Below the pieces are notes generated by a model, which saw nothing but the letters and a program-made list of their open reading frames with translations, had not been told where the DNA came from and ran no database searches. A program made the position numbers and the translations under genes. DNA of 64,000 nucleotides, taken from contig NZ_NVQE01000021.1 in the NCBI RefSeq assembly GCF_002591975.1, positions 1-64,000 on the forward strand, written 5' to 3'. Source of the stretch: Mycobacterium neglectum (GTDB lineage Bacteria; Actinomycetota; Actinomycetes; Mycobacteriales; Mycobacteriaceae). Each line of letters begins with the position of its first letter. Position 1 is the first letter of the stretch. This document shows positions 40,858 to 51,931 of the stretch, piece by piece.

Positions 40858-41366
40858 TGCGGGCTCCCTGGCGGATCCAGTGCGACGGTGTACGCCGCGG
40901 TACAGGCCGCAGCGATCGAGCCGAGTAGGCCGGCGCGGTAACCCGACATTTTCGCCGCCAGTCCGGTCGCACTGTCCGCCGACTGACGCAGCGCGGCGAT
41001 GACGTCTTCCGCGGTGGGAGGTTCGGCGGCCTCGGCAGTGGTGGTGGTGGTCGAGGTCGCGGTGGGTGCGTCGGCTCCGCGCATCCTCACTAGTTCGTCG
41101 GACAGCGCCTGGGCATGGGCCGACCGCTCGGACGCAACCGTGTTCAGCGTCTCCACGGTCGCGCCGCGCACGGCGGCCGCTGCGTCGGTAGCCAGCCGGC
41201 TGTCCGAGCGGGCCCGCTCGAGTTGCGCGGCCAGCTCTTCGACTTCCGGCGACGGTGTCGATGACCCACACGCCGCTGTGGACGCCCCGAGCAGCGCCAA
41301 CGCCGCCGCCCCGACCAGGACTCGCCGCCTGCTGACAGTCGGGTTGGGGCTCGGCACGAGCAACAT
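40854..41366 (-). CDS. Tat-exported or lipid-anchored helical protein (Rv2843-like)
   Basis: 170 aa from ATG 41366. The N-terminus has a twin-arginine-like SRRRVLVGAAALALLGAS and a possible lipobox ending at Cys (STAAC), so export through Tat with possible lipidation is likely. The mature part is helical with an EVEELAAQLERARSDSRLA coiled-coil-like start and a Thr-rich linker. The frame is open to 41480, but the extra 38 residues are basic and run into the rimP promoter region, so they are excluded. Paired with the DUF4439 gene. No known activity. Confidence 0.65.
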   Translation of the reverse strand: MLLVPSPNPTVSRRRVLVGAAALALLGASTAACGSSTPSPEVEELAAQLERARSDSRLATDAAAAVRGATVETLNTVASERSAHAQALSDELVRMRGADAPTATSTTTTTAEAAEPPTAEDVIAALRQSADSATGLAAKMSGYRAGLLGSIAAACTAAYTVALDPPGSPQ

Positions 41367-41532
41367 CTTGCCATTGCCGGGACCGTCCACCGCCACCGCG
41401 CTTTTGCCGTTACCACGGCGTCGCTGGCGTATCGTTGATAGGCGGTTCCAGGGTCCTCTGCGATCTTGGTTCCAAGACACATCGCGACACCCGGAACCAG
41501 TGTCGGAGACAACTCAAGATGAGGAGCTCGCC

Positions 41533-42072
41533 GTGACGGAGCGGTCTGCGGGATTACCTTCGCAGAAACAGGTCGTCGAGCTACTTGGCGATGAGTTCGC
41601 GCGCGCAGGCTATGAGATCGAAGACGTGATCATCGACGCGGCCGCACGCCCGCCGCGCATAACAGTGGTGGCCGACGGGGACAACGGCCTTGACCTGGAT
41701 TCGGCCGCCGCACTGTCCCGATCCGCATCCGAACTGCTGGACCGTGTCGACGACACGGCCGCGCCGTATGTCCTCGAGGTCACCTCGCCGGGAGTGGACC
41801 GGCCACTGACCACAGAAAAGCATTTCCGGCGCGCCCGAGGTCGCAAGGTCGAGCTGACGCTGTCCGATGGCACCCAATTGACTGGCCGGCTGGGTGAAAC
41901 CGGCGGCGGCGTCGTGCGATTGGTAGTGCGCGAAGGTCGTGGTGGGAAGTTGGCGGTGCGGGAGCTGCCGATCGGCAGTGTCGCCAAAGCTGTTGTACAG
42001 GTTGAGTTTTCACCTCCAAATGAGCGTGAGCTGGAGCTGGCCGGTCAATCCGGGAAGGGGGATCCGCGGTGA
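41533..42072 (+). CDS. rimP: Ribosome maturation factor RimP
   Basis: 179 aa from GTG 41533. Needed for 30S subunit maturation. N-terminal domain with GYEIEDVIIDAAARPPRITVVAD and LSRSASELLD; the YVLEVTSPGVDRPLTTEKHFRRA signature spans residues about 80-102; the C-terminal SH3-like domain follows. The frame is open far upstream (to 40999), but that region is antisense to the Tat-protein gene. The 166 bases between the divergent starts (41367-41532) must hold both promoters, and I cannot place a convincing -35/-10 pair. Its stop overlaps the nusA start (GTGA). Confidence 0.93.
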   Translation: MTERSAGLPSQKQVVELLGDEFARAGYEIEDVIIDAAARPPRITVVADGDNGLDLDSAAALSRSASELLDRVDDTAAPYVLEVTSPGVDRPLTTEKHFRRARGRKVELTLSDGTQLTGRLGETGGGVVRLVVREGRGGKLAVRELPIGSVAKAVVQVEFSPPNERELELAGQSGKGDPR

Positions 42073-43070
42073 ACATCGACATGGCGGCATTGCATGCGAT
42101 CGAGGCTGACAAAGGAATATCTGTCGACGTCGTCGTCGAAACGATCAAGTCGGCACTGCTGACTGCTTACCGCCACACCGAGGGGCATGAGGCCGACGCA
42201 CGCATCGAGATCGACCGCAAGACCGGCATGGTCCAGGTGCTGGCACGCGAGACCGACGAGGATGGCAACGTCATCTCCGAATGGGATGACACGCCAGAGG
42301 GTTTCGGCCGCATCGCGGCCACCACCGCGCGTCAGGTGATACTGCAGCGGTTGCGCGATGCCGAGAACGAGAAGAACTACGGCGAGTTCTCGGCCCGCGA
42401 AGGCGACATCGTCGCCGGGGTGATCCAGCGCGATGCGCGTGCCAACGCCCGCGGCTTGGTCGTCGTCCGAATGGGCAGTGAGACCAAAGGATCCGAGGGT
42501 GTCATCCCGTCGGCCGAGCAGGTGCCGGGGGAGCGCTACGAACACGGCGACCGGCTGCGCTGTTACGTCGTCGGCGTCAGTCGGGGTGCCCGCGAACCGT
42601 TGATCACGTTGTCGCGCACACACCCCAACCTCGTGCGCAAGCTGTTTTCACTTGAGGTCCCCGAGATCGCAGAAGGGTCCGTGGAGATCGTGGCGGTCGC
42701 ACGTGAAGCCGGCCACCGTTCGAAAATCGCGGTGATGTCACGGGTGGCGGGGCTCAACGCCAAAGGCGCCTGCATCGGACCCATGGGCCAGCGTGTGCGC
42801 AATGTGATGAGTGAACTGTCCGGCGAGAAGATCGACATCATCGACTTCGATCCCGATCCGGCGAAGTTCGTTGCCAACGCCCTATCCCCGGCCAAGGTGG
42901 TGTCGGTGAGCGTCATCGACGAGGCTGCCCGCGCCGCGCGCGTCGTCGTGCCGGATTTCCAGCTGTCCCTCGCGATCGGCAAGGAGGGCCAAAACGCCCG
43001 GCTCGCGGCCCGGTTGACCGGCTGGCGCATCGACATCCGCAGTGATGCGGAGGCCATACCGACCGGGTGA
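42069..43070 (+). CDS. nusA: Transcription termination/antitermination factor NusA
   Basis: 333 aa, GTG start overlapping the rimP stop. Binds RNA polymerase and nascent RNA, modulating pausing, termination and antitermination. N-terminal RNAP-binding domain (about 1-105), S1 domain (GDIVAGVIQRD...) about 110-180, then KH1 (RVAGLNAKGACIGPMGQRVR, about 230-249) and KH2 (LAIGKEGQNARLAARLTGW). Like other mycobacterial NusA it lacks the C-terminal acidic repeats of the E. coli protein. Confidence 0.96.
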   Translation: MNIDMAALHAIEADKGISVDVVVETIKSALLTAYRHTEGHEADARIEIDRKTGMVQVLARETDEDGNVISEWDDTPEGFGRIAATTARQVILQRLRDAENEKNYGEFSAREGDIVAGVIQRDARANARGLVVVRMGSETKGSEGVIPSAEQVPGERYEHGDRLRCYVVGVSRGAREPLITLSRTHPNLVRKLFSLEVPEIAEGSVEIVAVAREAGHRSKIAVMSRVAGLNAKGACIGPMGQRVRNVMSELSGEKIDIIDFDPDPAKFVANALSPAKVVSVSVIDEAARAARVVVPDFQLSLAIGKEGQNARLAARLTGWRIDIRSDAEAIPTG

Positions 43071-43143
43071 GGAGTTGTCAACGCGCCGTCCACGCCGACA
43101 GATCGGCACGGACGGTCATTTAGGCGCAACGACCAGGTATGGC

Positions 43144-43149
43144 TAGACT
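43144..43149 (+). promoter_or_regulatory. Putative -10 element for ylxR
   Basis: TAGACT, 5 bases before the ylxR GTG at 43155. It suggests a leaderless promoter internal to the rimP-nusA-infB group. Confidence 0.45.
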
Positions 43150-43154
43150 GAACC

Positions 43155-43547
43155 GTGATCCAGCGCGAGACTTCGGCTGCTGAGGCTCGACCCGCGACAG
43201 ACGTCCCTAAAGGACCAGTCCGGACGTGTGTCGGCTGCCGGAAGCGAGAGCTGGCCGTCGAACTGCTGCGTGTGGTCGCTGCGGACGGCGGGAATGGCCG
43301 GAGGGCCGTGACCGTTGACACCGCCAGAAAACTGCCGGGGCGGGGTGCCTGGTTGCATCTCGATCCGCAGTGTCTAGACGCAGCAATTCGACGGCAGGCA
43401 TTCGTCCGAGCGTTGCGGATCACCGGTTCACCGGACACCACCGCGGTGTTAGAGCACTTAAGCGCAGTTCGAGGCGCTCAAGGGCTCGCCCACCAAGGCA
43501 ACAAGACAGGTAGCGAAGAACATGAGCACACCGTGAAGTCTCGATGA
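43155..43547 (+). CDS. ylxR: YlxR-family RNA/nucleoid-binding protein (DUF448)
   Basis: 130 aa, GTG start. The RTCVGCRKR motif near residues 23-31 and the later GRGAWLHLDPQCLDAAIRRQAF segment define the YlxR/DUF448 family, encoded between nusA and infB in most bacteria. The protein has been described as RNA-binding and as nucleoid-associated regulator. The C-terminal ~40 residues are low in conservation. Corresponds to Rv2840c. Confidence 0.9.
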   Translation: MIQRETSAAEARPATDVPKGPVRTCVGCRKRELAVELLRVVAADGGNGRRAVTVDTARKLPGRGAWLHLDPQCLDAAIRRQAFVRALRITGSPDTTAVLEHLSAVRGAQGLAHQGNKTGSEEHEHTVKSR

Positions 43548-43614
43548 CCATGCGTCATAGCTAACCCGAGGCGCGGCGCCAACCACCGCTGCCGCCTCCT
43601 AGACAGGAGTTGTA

Positions 43615-46320
<2,706 letters not shown>

Positions 46321-46367
46321 GCGCGTGGCAGCGATGAGCCTCTCGGGCGAAGAGCGGACGGTCGGGC

Positions 46368-46883
46368 ATGCCTGACCCGGCACGGGCACGGCGGCTGGCC
46401 AAGCGCATCGCGACCATCGTCGCCTCGGCGATCGAGTTCGAGATCAAGGACCCGCGGCTGACCGGACTGACGATCACCGACGCCAAAGTCACCGGTGACC
46501 TGCACGATGCGACGCTTTTCTACACGGTGTTCGGTCGCAGTCTCGACGAAGAGCCCGACTATGCGGGGGCGGCGGCTGCGCTCGACAGCGCCAAAGGTGT
46601 GCTGCGTACGCGGGTGGGTGCCGCGCTGGGCGTGCGGTTCACTCCGACACTGGCGTTCGAACGTGACACCGTCCCGGACGTGGCAGACCGGATGGAGGAG
46701 CTCCTAGCTCGGGCAAAGGCCGCGGATGAGGATTTGGCGAGAGTTCGTGAAGGTGCCCAGCACGCAGGCGATGCCGACCCGTACCGTGTAGACGGGGCGC
46801 AGGCTACGGAAACACTCGCGGGGGACCGAGACGACGAGTTCGACGCTGAGGACACCGGTGACCGCGATCGACAAAGCGACTGA
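46368..46883 (+). CDS. rbfA: Ribosome-binding factor A
   Basis: 171 aa. A KH-like protein assisting late 16S rRNA/30S maturation. It begins ARRLAKRIATIVASAIEFEIKDPRL and contains the VTGDLHDATLFYTVFG strand; the core ends near residue 110 with FTPTLAFERDTVPDVADRMEELL, followed by an acidic, disordered tail of about 50 residues typical of mycobacterial RbfA. The 3' end overlaps the nrnA start by 26 bases. Confidence 0.95.
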   Translation: MPDPARARRLAKRIATIVASAIEFEIKDPRLTGLTITDAKVTGDLHDATLFYTVFGRSLDEEPDYAGAAAALDSAKGVLRTRVGAALGVRFTPTLAFERDTVPDVADRMEELLARAKAADEDLARVREGAQHAGDADPYRVDGAQATETLAGDRDDEFDAEDTGDRDRQSD

Positions 46884-47856
46884 CACACCAATCGCGGGCG
46901 ATCGTGTCGACGCCCGCGCCGCCGCCGACCTGCTGTCCGCCGCGCAGAGCGTCAGCGTCGTGTGCCACGTCTTTCCCGACGCCGACACGCTCGGCTCCGG
47001 ACTGGCGCTGGCGCTGGTACTCGACCATGCGGGCAAGAGCGTTGAGGTCAGCTTCGCGGCACCTGCGAACCTGCCCGAATCGCTTCAGTCGCTGCCCGGT
47101 GCGCACCTGCTCGTCACGCCCGACGCGATGCGCCGGGACGCCGATCTGGTGGTGACCGTCGACATTCCCAGCGTCAATCGGTTGGGTGCGCTGCGCGAGC
47201 TCGCCGATCCCGACCGTGAAGTGTTGGTCATCGACCACCACGCCTCCAACCAGCTGTTCGGCACCGCCAACTTCGTCGATCCGTCAGCCGACTCCACCAC
47301 GATGCTGGTGGCCGAACTCCTCGACGCGTGGGGCAAGCCGATCGACCTCGGCGTCGCGCACTGTCTGTACGCCGGGCTGACCACCGATACGGGCTCGTTC
47401 CGCTGGGCCAGCGCCCGCGCACACCGGCTGGCGGGCCGGCTTGTCGACCTCGGCGTCGACAATGCGTCGATCAGCCGGGCGCTACTGGACAGCCACCCCT
47501 TCGCGTGGCTGCCGATGCTGTCGCGCGTGCTGGCCTCGGCGCAGCTGGTTGCCGACGCCGCCGATGGTCGAGGTCTGGTGTATGCCGTTGTGGGACACGA
47601 GGAATGGCAGAACGCACGGCCCGAGGAAGTCGAGAGCATCGTCGATATCGTGCGCACCACCCAACAGGCTGAGGTGGCGGCGGTCTTCAAGGAGATCGAG
47701 CCAGCGCACTGGTCGGTCTCGATGCGCTCGAAGTCCTACGACCTGGCCACCCTCGCCAGCACATTCGGCGGGGGCGGGCACCTGCTGGCCGCCGGCTACT
47801 CGGCGACCGGATCTGCCCACGATGTCGTTCAGGCGCTCCGCGAGGCCCTCCGCTGA
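46858..47856 (+). CDS. nrnA: Bifunctional oligoribonuclease and PAP phosphatase NrnA
   Basis: 332 aa, GTG start. DHH-DHHA1 phosphoesterase degrading nano-RNA and cyclic-dinucleotide breakdown products and hydrolysing 3'-phosphoadenosine 5'-phosphate. Metal-binding motifs: HVFPDADTLGS, VTVDIPS, LVIDHHAS (the DHH motif, about residue 126) and YAGLTTDTGSF. The C-terminal DHHA1 domain ends with FGGGGHLLAAGYSATG. PAP is the by-product of sulfotransferases, of which this window encodes two, giving a plausible metabolic link. Corresponds to Rv2837c. Confidence 0.93.
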   Translation: MTAIDKATDTPIAGDRVDARAAADLLSAAQSVSVVCHVFPDADTLGSGLALALVLDHAGKSVEVSFAAPANLPESLQSLPGAHLLVTPDAMRRDADLVVTVDIPSVNRLGALRELADPDREVLVIDHHASNQLFGTANFVDPSADSTTMLVAELLDAWGKPIDLGVAHCLYAGLTTDTGSFRWASARAHRLAGRLVDLGVDNASISRALLDSHPFAWLPMLSRVLASAQLVADAADGRGLVYAVVGHEEWQNARPEEVESIVDIVRTTQQAEVAAVFKEIEPAHWSVSMRSKSYDLATLASTFGGGGHLLAAGYSATGSAHDVVQALREALR

Positions 47857-47889
47857 TTCCGTCTGCCCGCGCCTTCATCAGCCGGCACC

Positions 47890-49233
47890 TTGCCTGAACC
47901 GGCCGAAGGCCCAGCGGCCCCGACTGCAACCGGCCGCCGCATCGCCGGGCTGGCGCTACCCGCCCTCGGGGTGCTGGCCGCAGAGCCGATCTATCTACTC
48001 TTCGACATCGCCATCGTCGGCCGGCTTGGTGCTCTGCCGTTGGCCGGCCTGGCGATCGGCGGGCTGATCCTGGCCACGCTCAGCTCGCAGATGACGTTCC
48101 TGTCCTACGGCACCACCGCCCGCTCGGCGCGGTTCTTCGGCGCGGGTGACCGTCCGTCGGCGGTCGGCGAGGGCCTGCAGGCCACCTGGCTGGCGCTGGG
48201 TTTGGGCGCGCTGATCGTCATCGTCGTCCAGGCCGCGGCCGTCCCGCTGGTGTCCGCACTGGCTGGCGCTTCTGAGGGCGGTGAGATCGCCGACGAGGCG
48301 TTGCCGTGGGTTCGGATCGCGATCTTCGGGGTGCCGGCGATTCTCATCTCGGCGGCGGGCAACGGCTGGATGCGCGGCGTGCAGGACACCGTGCGCCCGC
48401 TGCGTTATGTCGTCACGGGTTTCGCGCTGTCGGCGGTGCTCTGCCCGCTGCTGGTGTACGGCTGGCTGGGCATGCCGCGGCTCGGGCTGGAAGGCTCGGC
48501 CGTCGCGAACCTCATCGGGCAGTGGCTCGCCGCATTGTTTTTCCTGCGCGCGCTGGTCGTTGAGCGGGTGTCGTGGCGGATCGAGCCGACGGTGCTGCGG
48601 GAACAGGTCGTGCTCGGCCGCGATCTGTTGTTGCGCACCTTGGCGTTTCAAGCCTGCTTTGTTTCGGCGGGGGCCGTCGCCGCCCGCTTCGGCGCTGCCG
48701 CGGTCGCGGCGCATCAGGTGGTGCTGCAACTGTGGAATTTCCTCGCCCTGGTGCTGGACTCGCTCGCCATCGCTGCGCAGTCATTGGTGGGCGCCGCGCT
48801 CGGCGCGGGCCAACTTTCCCACGCGAAGTCGGTGGCATGGCGAGTCACCATCTTCTCGACGCTGGCCTCCGGCTTGCTGGCAGGCGTGTTCGCGGTCGGC
48901 GCCTCGGTGATCCCGAGCGTGTTCACCGACGACCGCTCGGTGCTCGACGCGATCGGCATCCCGTGGTGGTTCATGGTTGCTCAATTGCCGGTCGCCGGAA
49001 TCGTTTTCGCGCTCGACGGGGTCCTTCTGGGCGCCGGCGACGCCAAGTTCATGCGCAACGCCACGCTGATCAGCGCGCTCGTCGGGTTCCTGCCGTTGAT
49101 CTGGTTGTCGTTGGCGTACGGCTGGGGCCTGCTGGGCATCTGGGCCGGATTGTCGACCTTCATGGTGCTGCGGTTGGTGTTCGTCGGCTGGCGGGCATTC
49201 TCCGGTCGCTGGCTGGTGCCGGGCACCGCCTAG
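47890..49233 (+). CDS. dinF: MATE-family efflux transporter DinF
   Basis: 447 aa, TTG start. Multidrug and toxic-compound extrusion family with 12 hydrophobic segments. IAGLALPALGVLAAEPIYLLFDIAIVG forms helix 1 (residues about 18-44), and AANLIGQWLA-like and AHQVVLQLWNFLAL segments are typical of DinF. Follows nrnA by 33 bases, as in M. tuberculosis (Rv2836c). No ATG or GTG start gives a better N-terminus, so TTG is accepted with some reserve. Confidence 0.9.
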   Translation: MPEPAEGPAAPTATGRRIAGLALPALGVLAAEPIYLLFDIAIVGRLGALPLAGLAIGGLILATLSSQMTFLSYGTTARSARFFGAGDRPSAVGEGLQATWLALGLGALIVIVVQAAAVPLVSALAGASEGGEIADEALPWVRIAIFGVPAILISAAGNGWMRGVQDTVRPLRYVVTGFALSAVLCPLLVYGWLGMPRLGLEGSAVANLIGQWLAALFFLRALVVERVSWRIEPTVLREQVVLGRDLLLRTLAFQACFVSAGAVAARFGAAAVAAHQVVLQLWNFLALVLDSLAIAAQSLVGAALGAGQLSHAKSVAWRVTIFSTLASGLLAGVFAVGASVIPSVFTDDRSVLDAIGIPWWFMVAQLPVAGIVFALDGVLLGAGDAKFMRNATLISALVGFLPLIWLSLAYGWGLLGIWAGLSTFMVLRLVFVGWRAFSGRWLVPGTA

Positions 49234-49242
49234 GCTCAACTC

Positions 49243-49692
49243 ATGAAGCGGTCCGCATACCTCTTTGCCGTCGTGGCTTGGGCAAGCCTTGTCGCGGCAC
49301 CGTCCTCGATGGCCGATCCGACCGTTGGCACCGCCGTCTACGTGCAGCTCCGTCAGTCCTTCGTAGCGGTCGACGACGCCGACCAGTGCGTCGGCACGGC
49401 AGCACTCGGGCCTATTCGTCGAGGATCCTCGGTGCTTCTCTCCGACGGCGCCACCATGGCCGAGGCCGTCGCCGTCGGTCAGTTCTTCCGCTCCAGGCTC
49501 TCCGACGGCGTCTGCGAGGCGCTCTACATCACCAGCGCCCCCGTGATGCCGACGTTCAACGTCCAGTTCGCCGGTCCCGGCGGCGAGCTGAGTCCGACGT
49601 TCGGTCCGACCCCAGCCGAGCCTGTCACCTATCAGCCCGGGATCGAGCAAGTGGTCCGCGTCGACATCGACGTCCCACCGCCCAGCCCCTGA
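49243..49692 (+). CDS. Secreted protein of unknown function
   Basis: 149 aa. A Sec signal peptide (KRSAYLFAVVAWASLVAAPS) with probable cleavage after SMA at about residue 24. The mature part is ~125 aa, with two Cys (DQCVG and GVCEA) that could form a disulfide, and a Pro-rich C-terminus. I recognise no family. It begins 9 bases after dinF and converges with the methyltransferase gene. Confidence 0.65.
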   Translation: MKRSAYLFAVVAWASLVAAPSSMADPTVGTAVYVQLRQSFVAVDDADQCVGTAALGPIRRGSSVLLSDGATMAEAVAVGQFFRSRLSDGVCEALYITSAPVMPTFNVQFAGPGGELSPTFGPTPAEPVTYQPGIEQVVRVDIDVPPPSP

Positions 49693-49709
49693 TGCGATTC
49701 GGTGCGCGA

Positions 49710-49724
49710 ACCGCCCGTGGCGGT
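49710..49724. terminator. Hairpin between convergent genes
   Basis: ACCGCC-CGT-GGCGGT, a perfect 6-bp GC-rich stem with a 3-base loop between the secreted-protein gene (plus) and the methyltransferase gene (minus). It lacks a U-tract but is well placed as a bidirectional terminator. Confidence 0.4.
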
Positions 49725-49745
49725 CGATACGCGCGCCGGATTCGC

Positions 49746-50312
49746 TTACGTAGCCACACGTGCGATGACGGTCCAGCCGAACTCGTTGGTGCGCACGTTC
49801 ACACCGGTGAAACCTGCTGCCTCCAGCCGGGACGGCAGTGTCGACGGGTCGACCGGGTTGTAGGTGTCGCCTTCGTGATGCGCCTCGAGCTCGTCGCTGG
49901 CCAGACTGTCGCTGGCAACCAGCGGCGCGCCTGGCCGCAGCACGCGGGCGACTTCCGCGAACAGGCGGTCCTGCAACTCGACGGTAGGAACATGATGCAG
50001 CATCGTGAAACATGCTGCGCCGGTGAAGCGATCGTCCCCATACGTCAGCGCCGTCGCATCGCCGCGCACGATCTCCACGCTGGCCGCGTCGGCGAACCGT
50101 TCGCCGAGCATCGCCGCAAGGTCTTCGTCGATTTCGACCGACGTCAGCCGCGGCACCGACTCGCTCAGCACATCGGTGGTGGCCCCGTACCCGGGCCCGA
50201 CCTCCAGAACGTCGTCGCCGAGGTCCGTGTGGCCTAACGCCCACGGCAAGATGACCTCGCGGATCATCTGGCGCCACTCCTCGCTGCCGCAGCGCTCGTG
50301 CGCCTCGTTCAC
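49746..50312 (-). CDS. Class I SAM-dependent methyltransferase
   Basis: 188 aa. Rossmann-type methyltransferase: motif I VLEVGPGYGATTDVLSE near residues 37-53, an acidic residue after the second strand (VEIDEDLAAML), and the motif ALTYGDDRFTGAACFTMLHHV (residues about 90-110) typical of the Methyltransf_11/25 type. Substrate unknown. Its ATG overlaps the stop of the enoyl-CoA hydratase gene upstream of it on the minus strand. Confidence 0.83.
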   Translation of the reverse strand: MNEAHERCGSEEWRQMIREVILPWALGHTDLGDDVLEVGPGYGATTDVLSESVPRLTSVEIDEDLAAMLGERFADAASVEIVRGDATALTYGDDRFTGAACFTMLHHVPTVELQDRLFAEVARVLRPGAPLVASDSLASDELEAHHEGDTYNPVDPSTLPSRLEAAGFTGVNVRTNEFGWTVIARVAT

Positions 50313-51067
50313 CGGACCTGGGCCCGTCCGCGTTCGAATACGGCGGCGCGACTCGCTGCGATGTCATCACCGCTGGCCGTGCGCATCCAATCGAGAGCCG
50401 ACTCGGCCTCGATCGACAGACCTTCGGCGGTGCCCGCCTCGTCGATCCGGTGATATGACGCCAGCAGAGCGCGTACCGCTTTCTGGTTGTTGCCGACGAT
50501 CGACGCCGCTATCCGGCGTGCGGTCGGGATCAGTTCGTCGTGCGGCACGACCTCGGTGACCAGCCCCGCCCGCAGCGCCTCGGCGGCCGAGAGGTAGTCG
50601 CCGGTCATGCTCATCCGGCGGGCCATACCGACGCCGACCTTCTGCGGCAGCCGCACCGACAGTCCCCAGGTGGGCATCAGGCCGACCCGGGCGTGGGTGT
50701 CGGCGAACCGGGCGTTCTCCGAGGCGATCAGGATGTCGCAGTACAGCGCCAGTTCCAGCCCGCCGGTCACCGCCGCGCCGTTGATCGCGCCGATCACCGG
50801 TTTGGTCATCGCCGGCCATTTCGGCGAGATATCAGGCAGCTCGGTGGAGTCGCCGAGTTCCTTGAGGTCCAGTCCCGCGCAGAACACTGGATCGGTCCCG
50901 GTGAAGATGACGACGTCGACGTCATCGGCGGCCTCGGCATCGCGAAGCGCATCGAAGAACTGCGTGCGAAGCGCCGACGACAGGGCGTTGCGGGACTGCG
51001 GACGATTCAGCGTCAGCGTCCGAACCCGATCCTTGGTGTCGATCAGCAGCACATGGTCGTTCGTCAT
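50309..51067 (-). CDS. Enoyl-CoA hydratase/isomerase family protein (EchA16-like)
   Basis: 252 aa. Crotonase fold: NRPQSRNALSSALR at the N-terminus, the oxyanion-hole segment FCAGLDLKELGD and NGAAVTGGLELALYCDI, and ARVGLMPTWGLSVRLP in the active-site loop. The catalytic Glu positions of classic hydratases are not both evident (the second region reads MPTWGLS), so isomerase or another crotonase activity is possible. Position in the backbone suggests Rv2831 (echA16). Forms a minus-strand pair with the methyltransferase. Confidence 0.82.
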   Translation of the reverse strand: MTNDHVLLIDTKDRVRTLTLNRPQSRNALSSALRTQFFDALRDAEAADDVDVVIFTGTDPVFCAGLDLKELGDSTELPDISPKWPAMTKPVIGAINGAAVTGGLELALYCDILIASENARFADTHARVGLMPTWGLSVRLPQKVGVGMARRMSMTGDYLSAAEALRAGLVTEVVPHDELIPTARRIAASIVGNNQKAVRALLASYHRIDEAGTAEGLSIEAESALDWMRTASGDDIAASRAAVFERGRAQVR

Positions 51068-51089
51068 GGCCCCAACCTATCGTGGAGTC

Positions 51090-51371
51090 ATGTGCCGAAA
51101 CATCACCGAGCTGCGTGGCCTCGAACCGGCGGCCACCGCAGAGGAAATCGAGGCGGCCTCGCGTCAGTACGTCCGCAAGGTCAGCGGCATCACGCGGCCG
51201 TCAGGTGCGAACGTCGCGGCCTTCGAGGAGGCGGTCACCGAGGTCACCGAGATCACCACCAGGCTGCTGGCCAGTCTGGCGCCTCGTCGTCAGCCACCGA
51301 AGACCGTTCCGCCGTTGCGGCGTCCCGAGGTGCGGGCGCGCATCGAGGCCCGAGCCGCTGGCACCGGGTGA
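51090..51371 (+). CDS. DUF2277 protein
   Basis: 93 aa from ATG 51090. Begins MCRNITELRGLEPAATAEEI, the clear signature of the DUF2277 family, small proteins with an N-terminal Met-Cys-Arg-Asn motif and no known function. The tail is basic (RRPEVRARIEARAAG). The start lies 22 bases from the divergent crotonase gene, and its stop overlaps the next start (GTGA). The frame open far upstream is antisense to the crotonase gene and is rejected. Confidence 0.85.
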   Translation: MCRNITELRGLEPAATAEEIEAASRQYVRKVSGITRPSGANVAAFEEAVTEVTEITTRLLASLAPRRQPPKTVPPLRRPEVRARIEARAAGTG

Positions 51372-51931
51372 CCGCAAAGACGCTGACCCGGCCCGCCCTC
51401 AAAGAGTGGAGCGCGGCGGTACACGGCCTGCTCGACGGTAGGCAGACCGTGCTGCTGCGCAAGGGCGGCATCCACGAGAAACGGTTCGCGGTCACGGCAT
51501 CGCGCTTCGTGTTATTTCCCACGGTCGCCCATAGCCACGCCGAGCGTGTGCGGCCCCAACACCGCGATCTGCTCGACGCCGCCGTGGCCGACAGCACCGA
51601 CGACGAGGTCGTCCTGCGGGCCGGCGCCAACGTCGTCGCCGCGATCGAGGTCGCCCGGCCCGAGCGCCTCGACGAGATCGAATCGCTGCACATCTGGACT
51701 GCGGAATCGGTGCAAGCCGACCGGCTGGACTTCCGGCCCAAGCATCGCCTCACCGTGTTGGTGATGCAGGCCTGCCCGCTGCGCGAGCCGGTGCGGCTGG
51801 CGCGCATCCCTGAGTACGCGGGCTGCAAAAGCTGGGTCCCACTGCCGATCGACCCGGACTGGGCGCCACCGGTGCACTCCGATGAGGCGCTCGCCGAGAT
51901 CGCCGAGCAGGTGCGTCGCTCAGTGGCCTGA
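51368..51931 (+). CDS. DUF1802 protein
   Basis: 187 aa from GTG 51368. The LKEWSAAVHGLLDGRQTVLL segment followed by RKGGIHEKRFAV matches the DUF1802 family. Later segments (FPTVAHSHAERVRP, EYAGCKSWVPLP) are also typical. Found in actinobacteria and cyanobacteria without known function. Translationally coupled to the DUF2277 gene, so the two may act together. It converges with the CocE-like hydrolase gene, overlapping its 3' end by 12 bases. Confidence 0.8.
   Translation: MTAKTLTRPALKEWSAAVHGLLDGRQTVLLRKGGIHEKRFAVTASRFVLFPTVAHSHAERVRPQHRDLLDAAVADSTDDEVVLRAGANVVAAIEVARPERLDEIESLHIWTAESVQADRLDFRPKHRLTVLVMQACPLREPVRLARIPEYAGCKSWVPLPIDPDWAPPVHSDEALAEIAEQVRRSVA

Noticed and set aside
48573..50237. 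554-residue plus-strand frame across dinF, the secreted-protein gene and the methyltransferase gene
   Set aside because: The composition is Arg-rich and non-protein-like. It runs out of frame through three supported genes.
48781..50370. 529-residue minus-strand frame over the dinF 3' end and methyltransferase region
   Set aside because: It overlaps dinF antisense and the real methyltransferase frame, with no family motifs.
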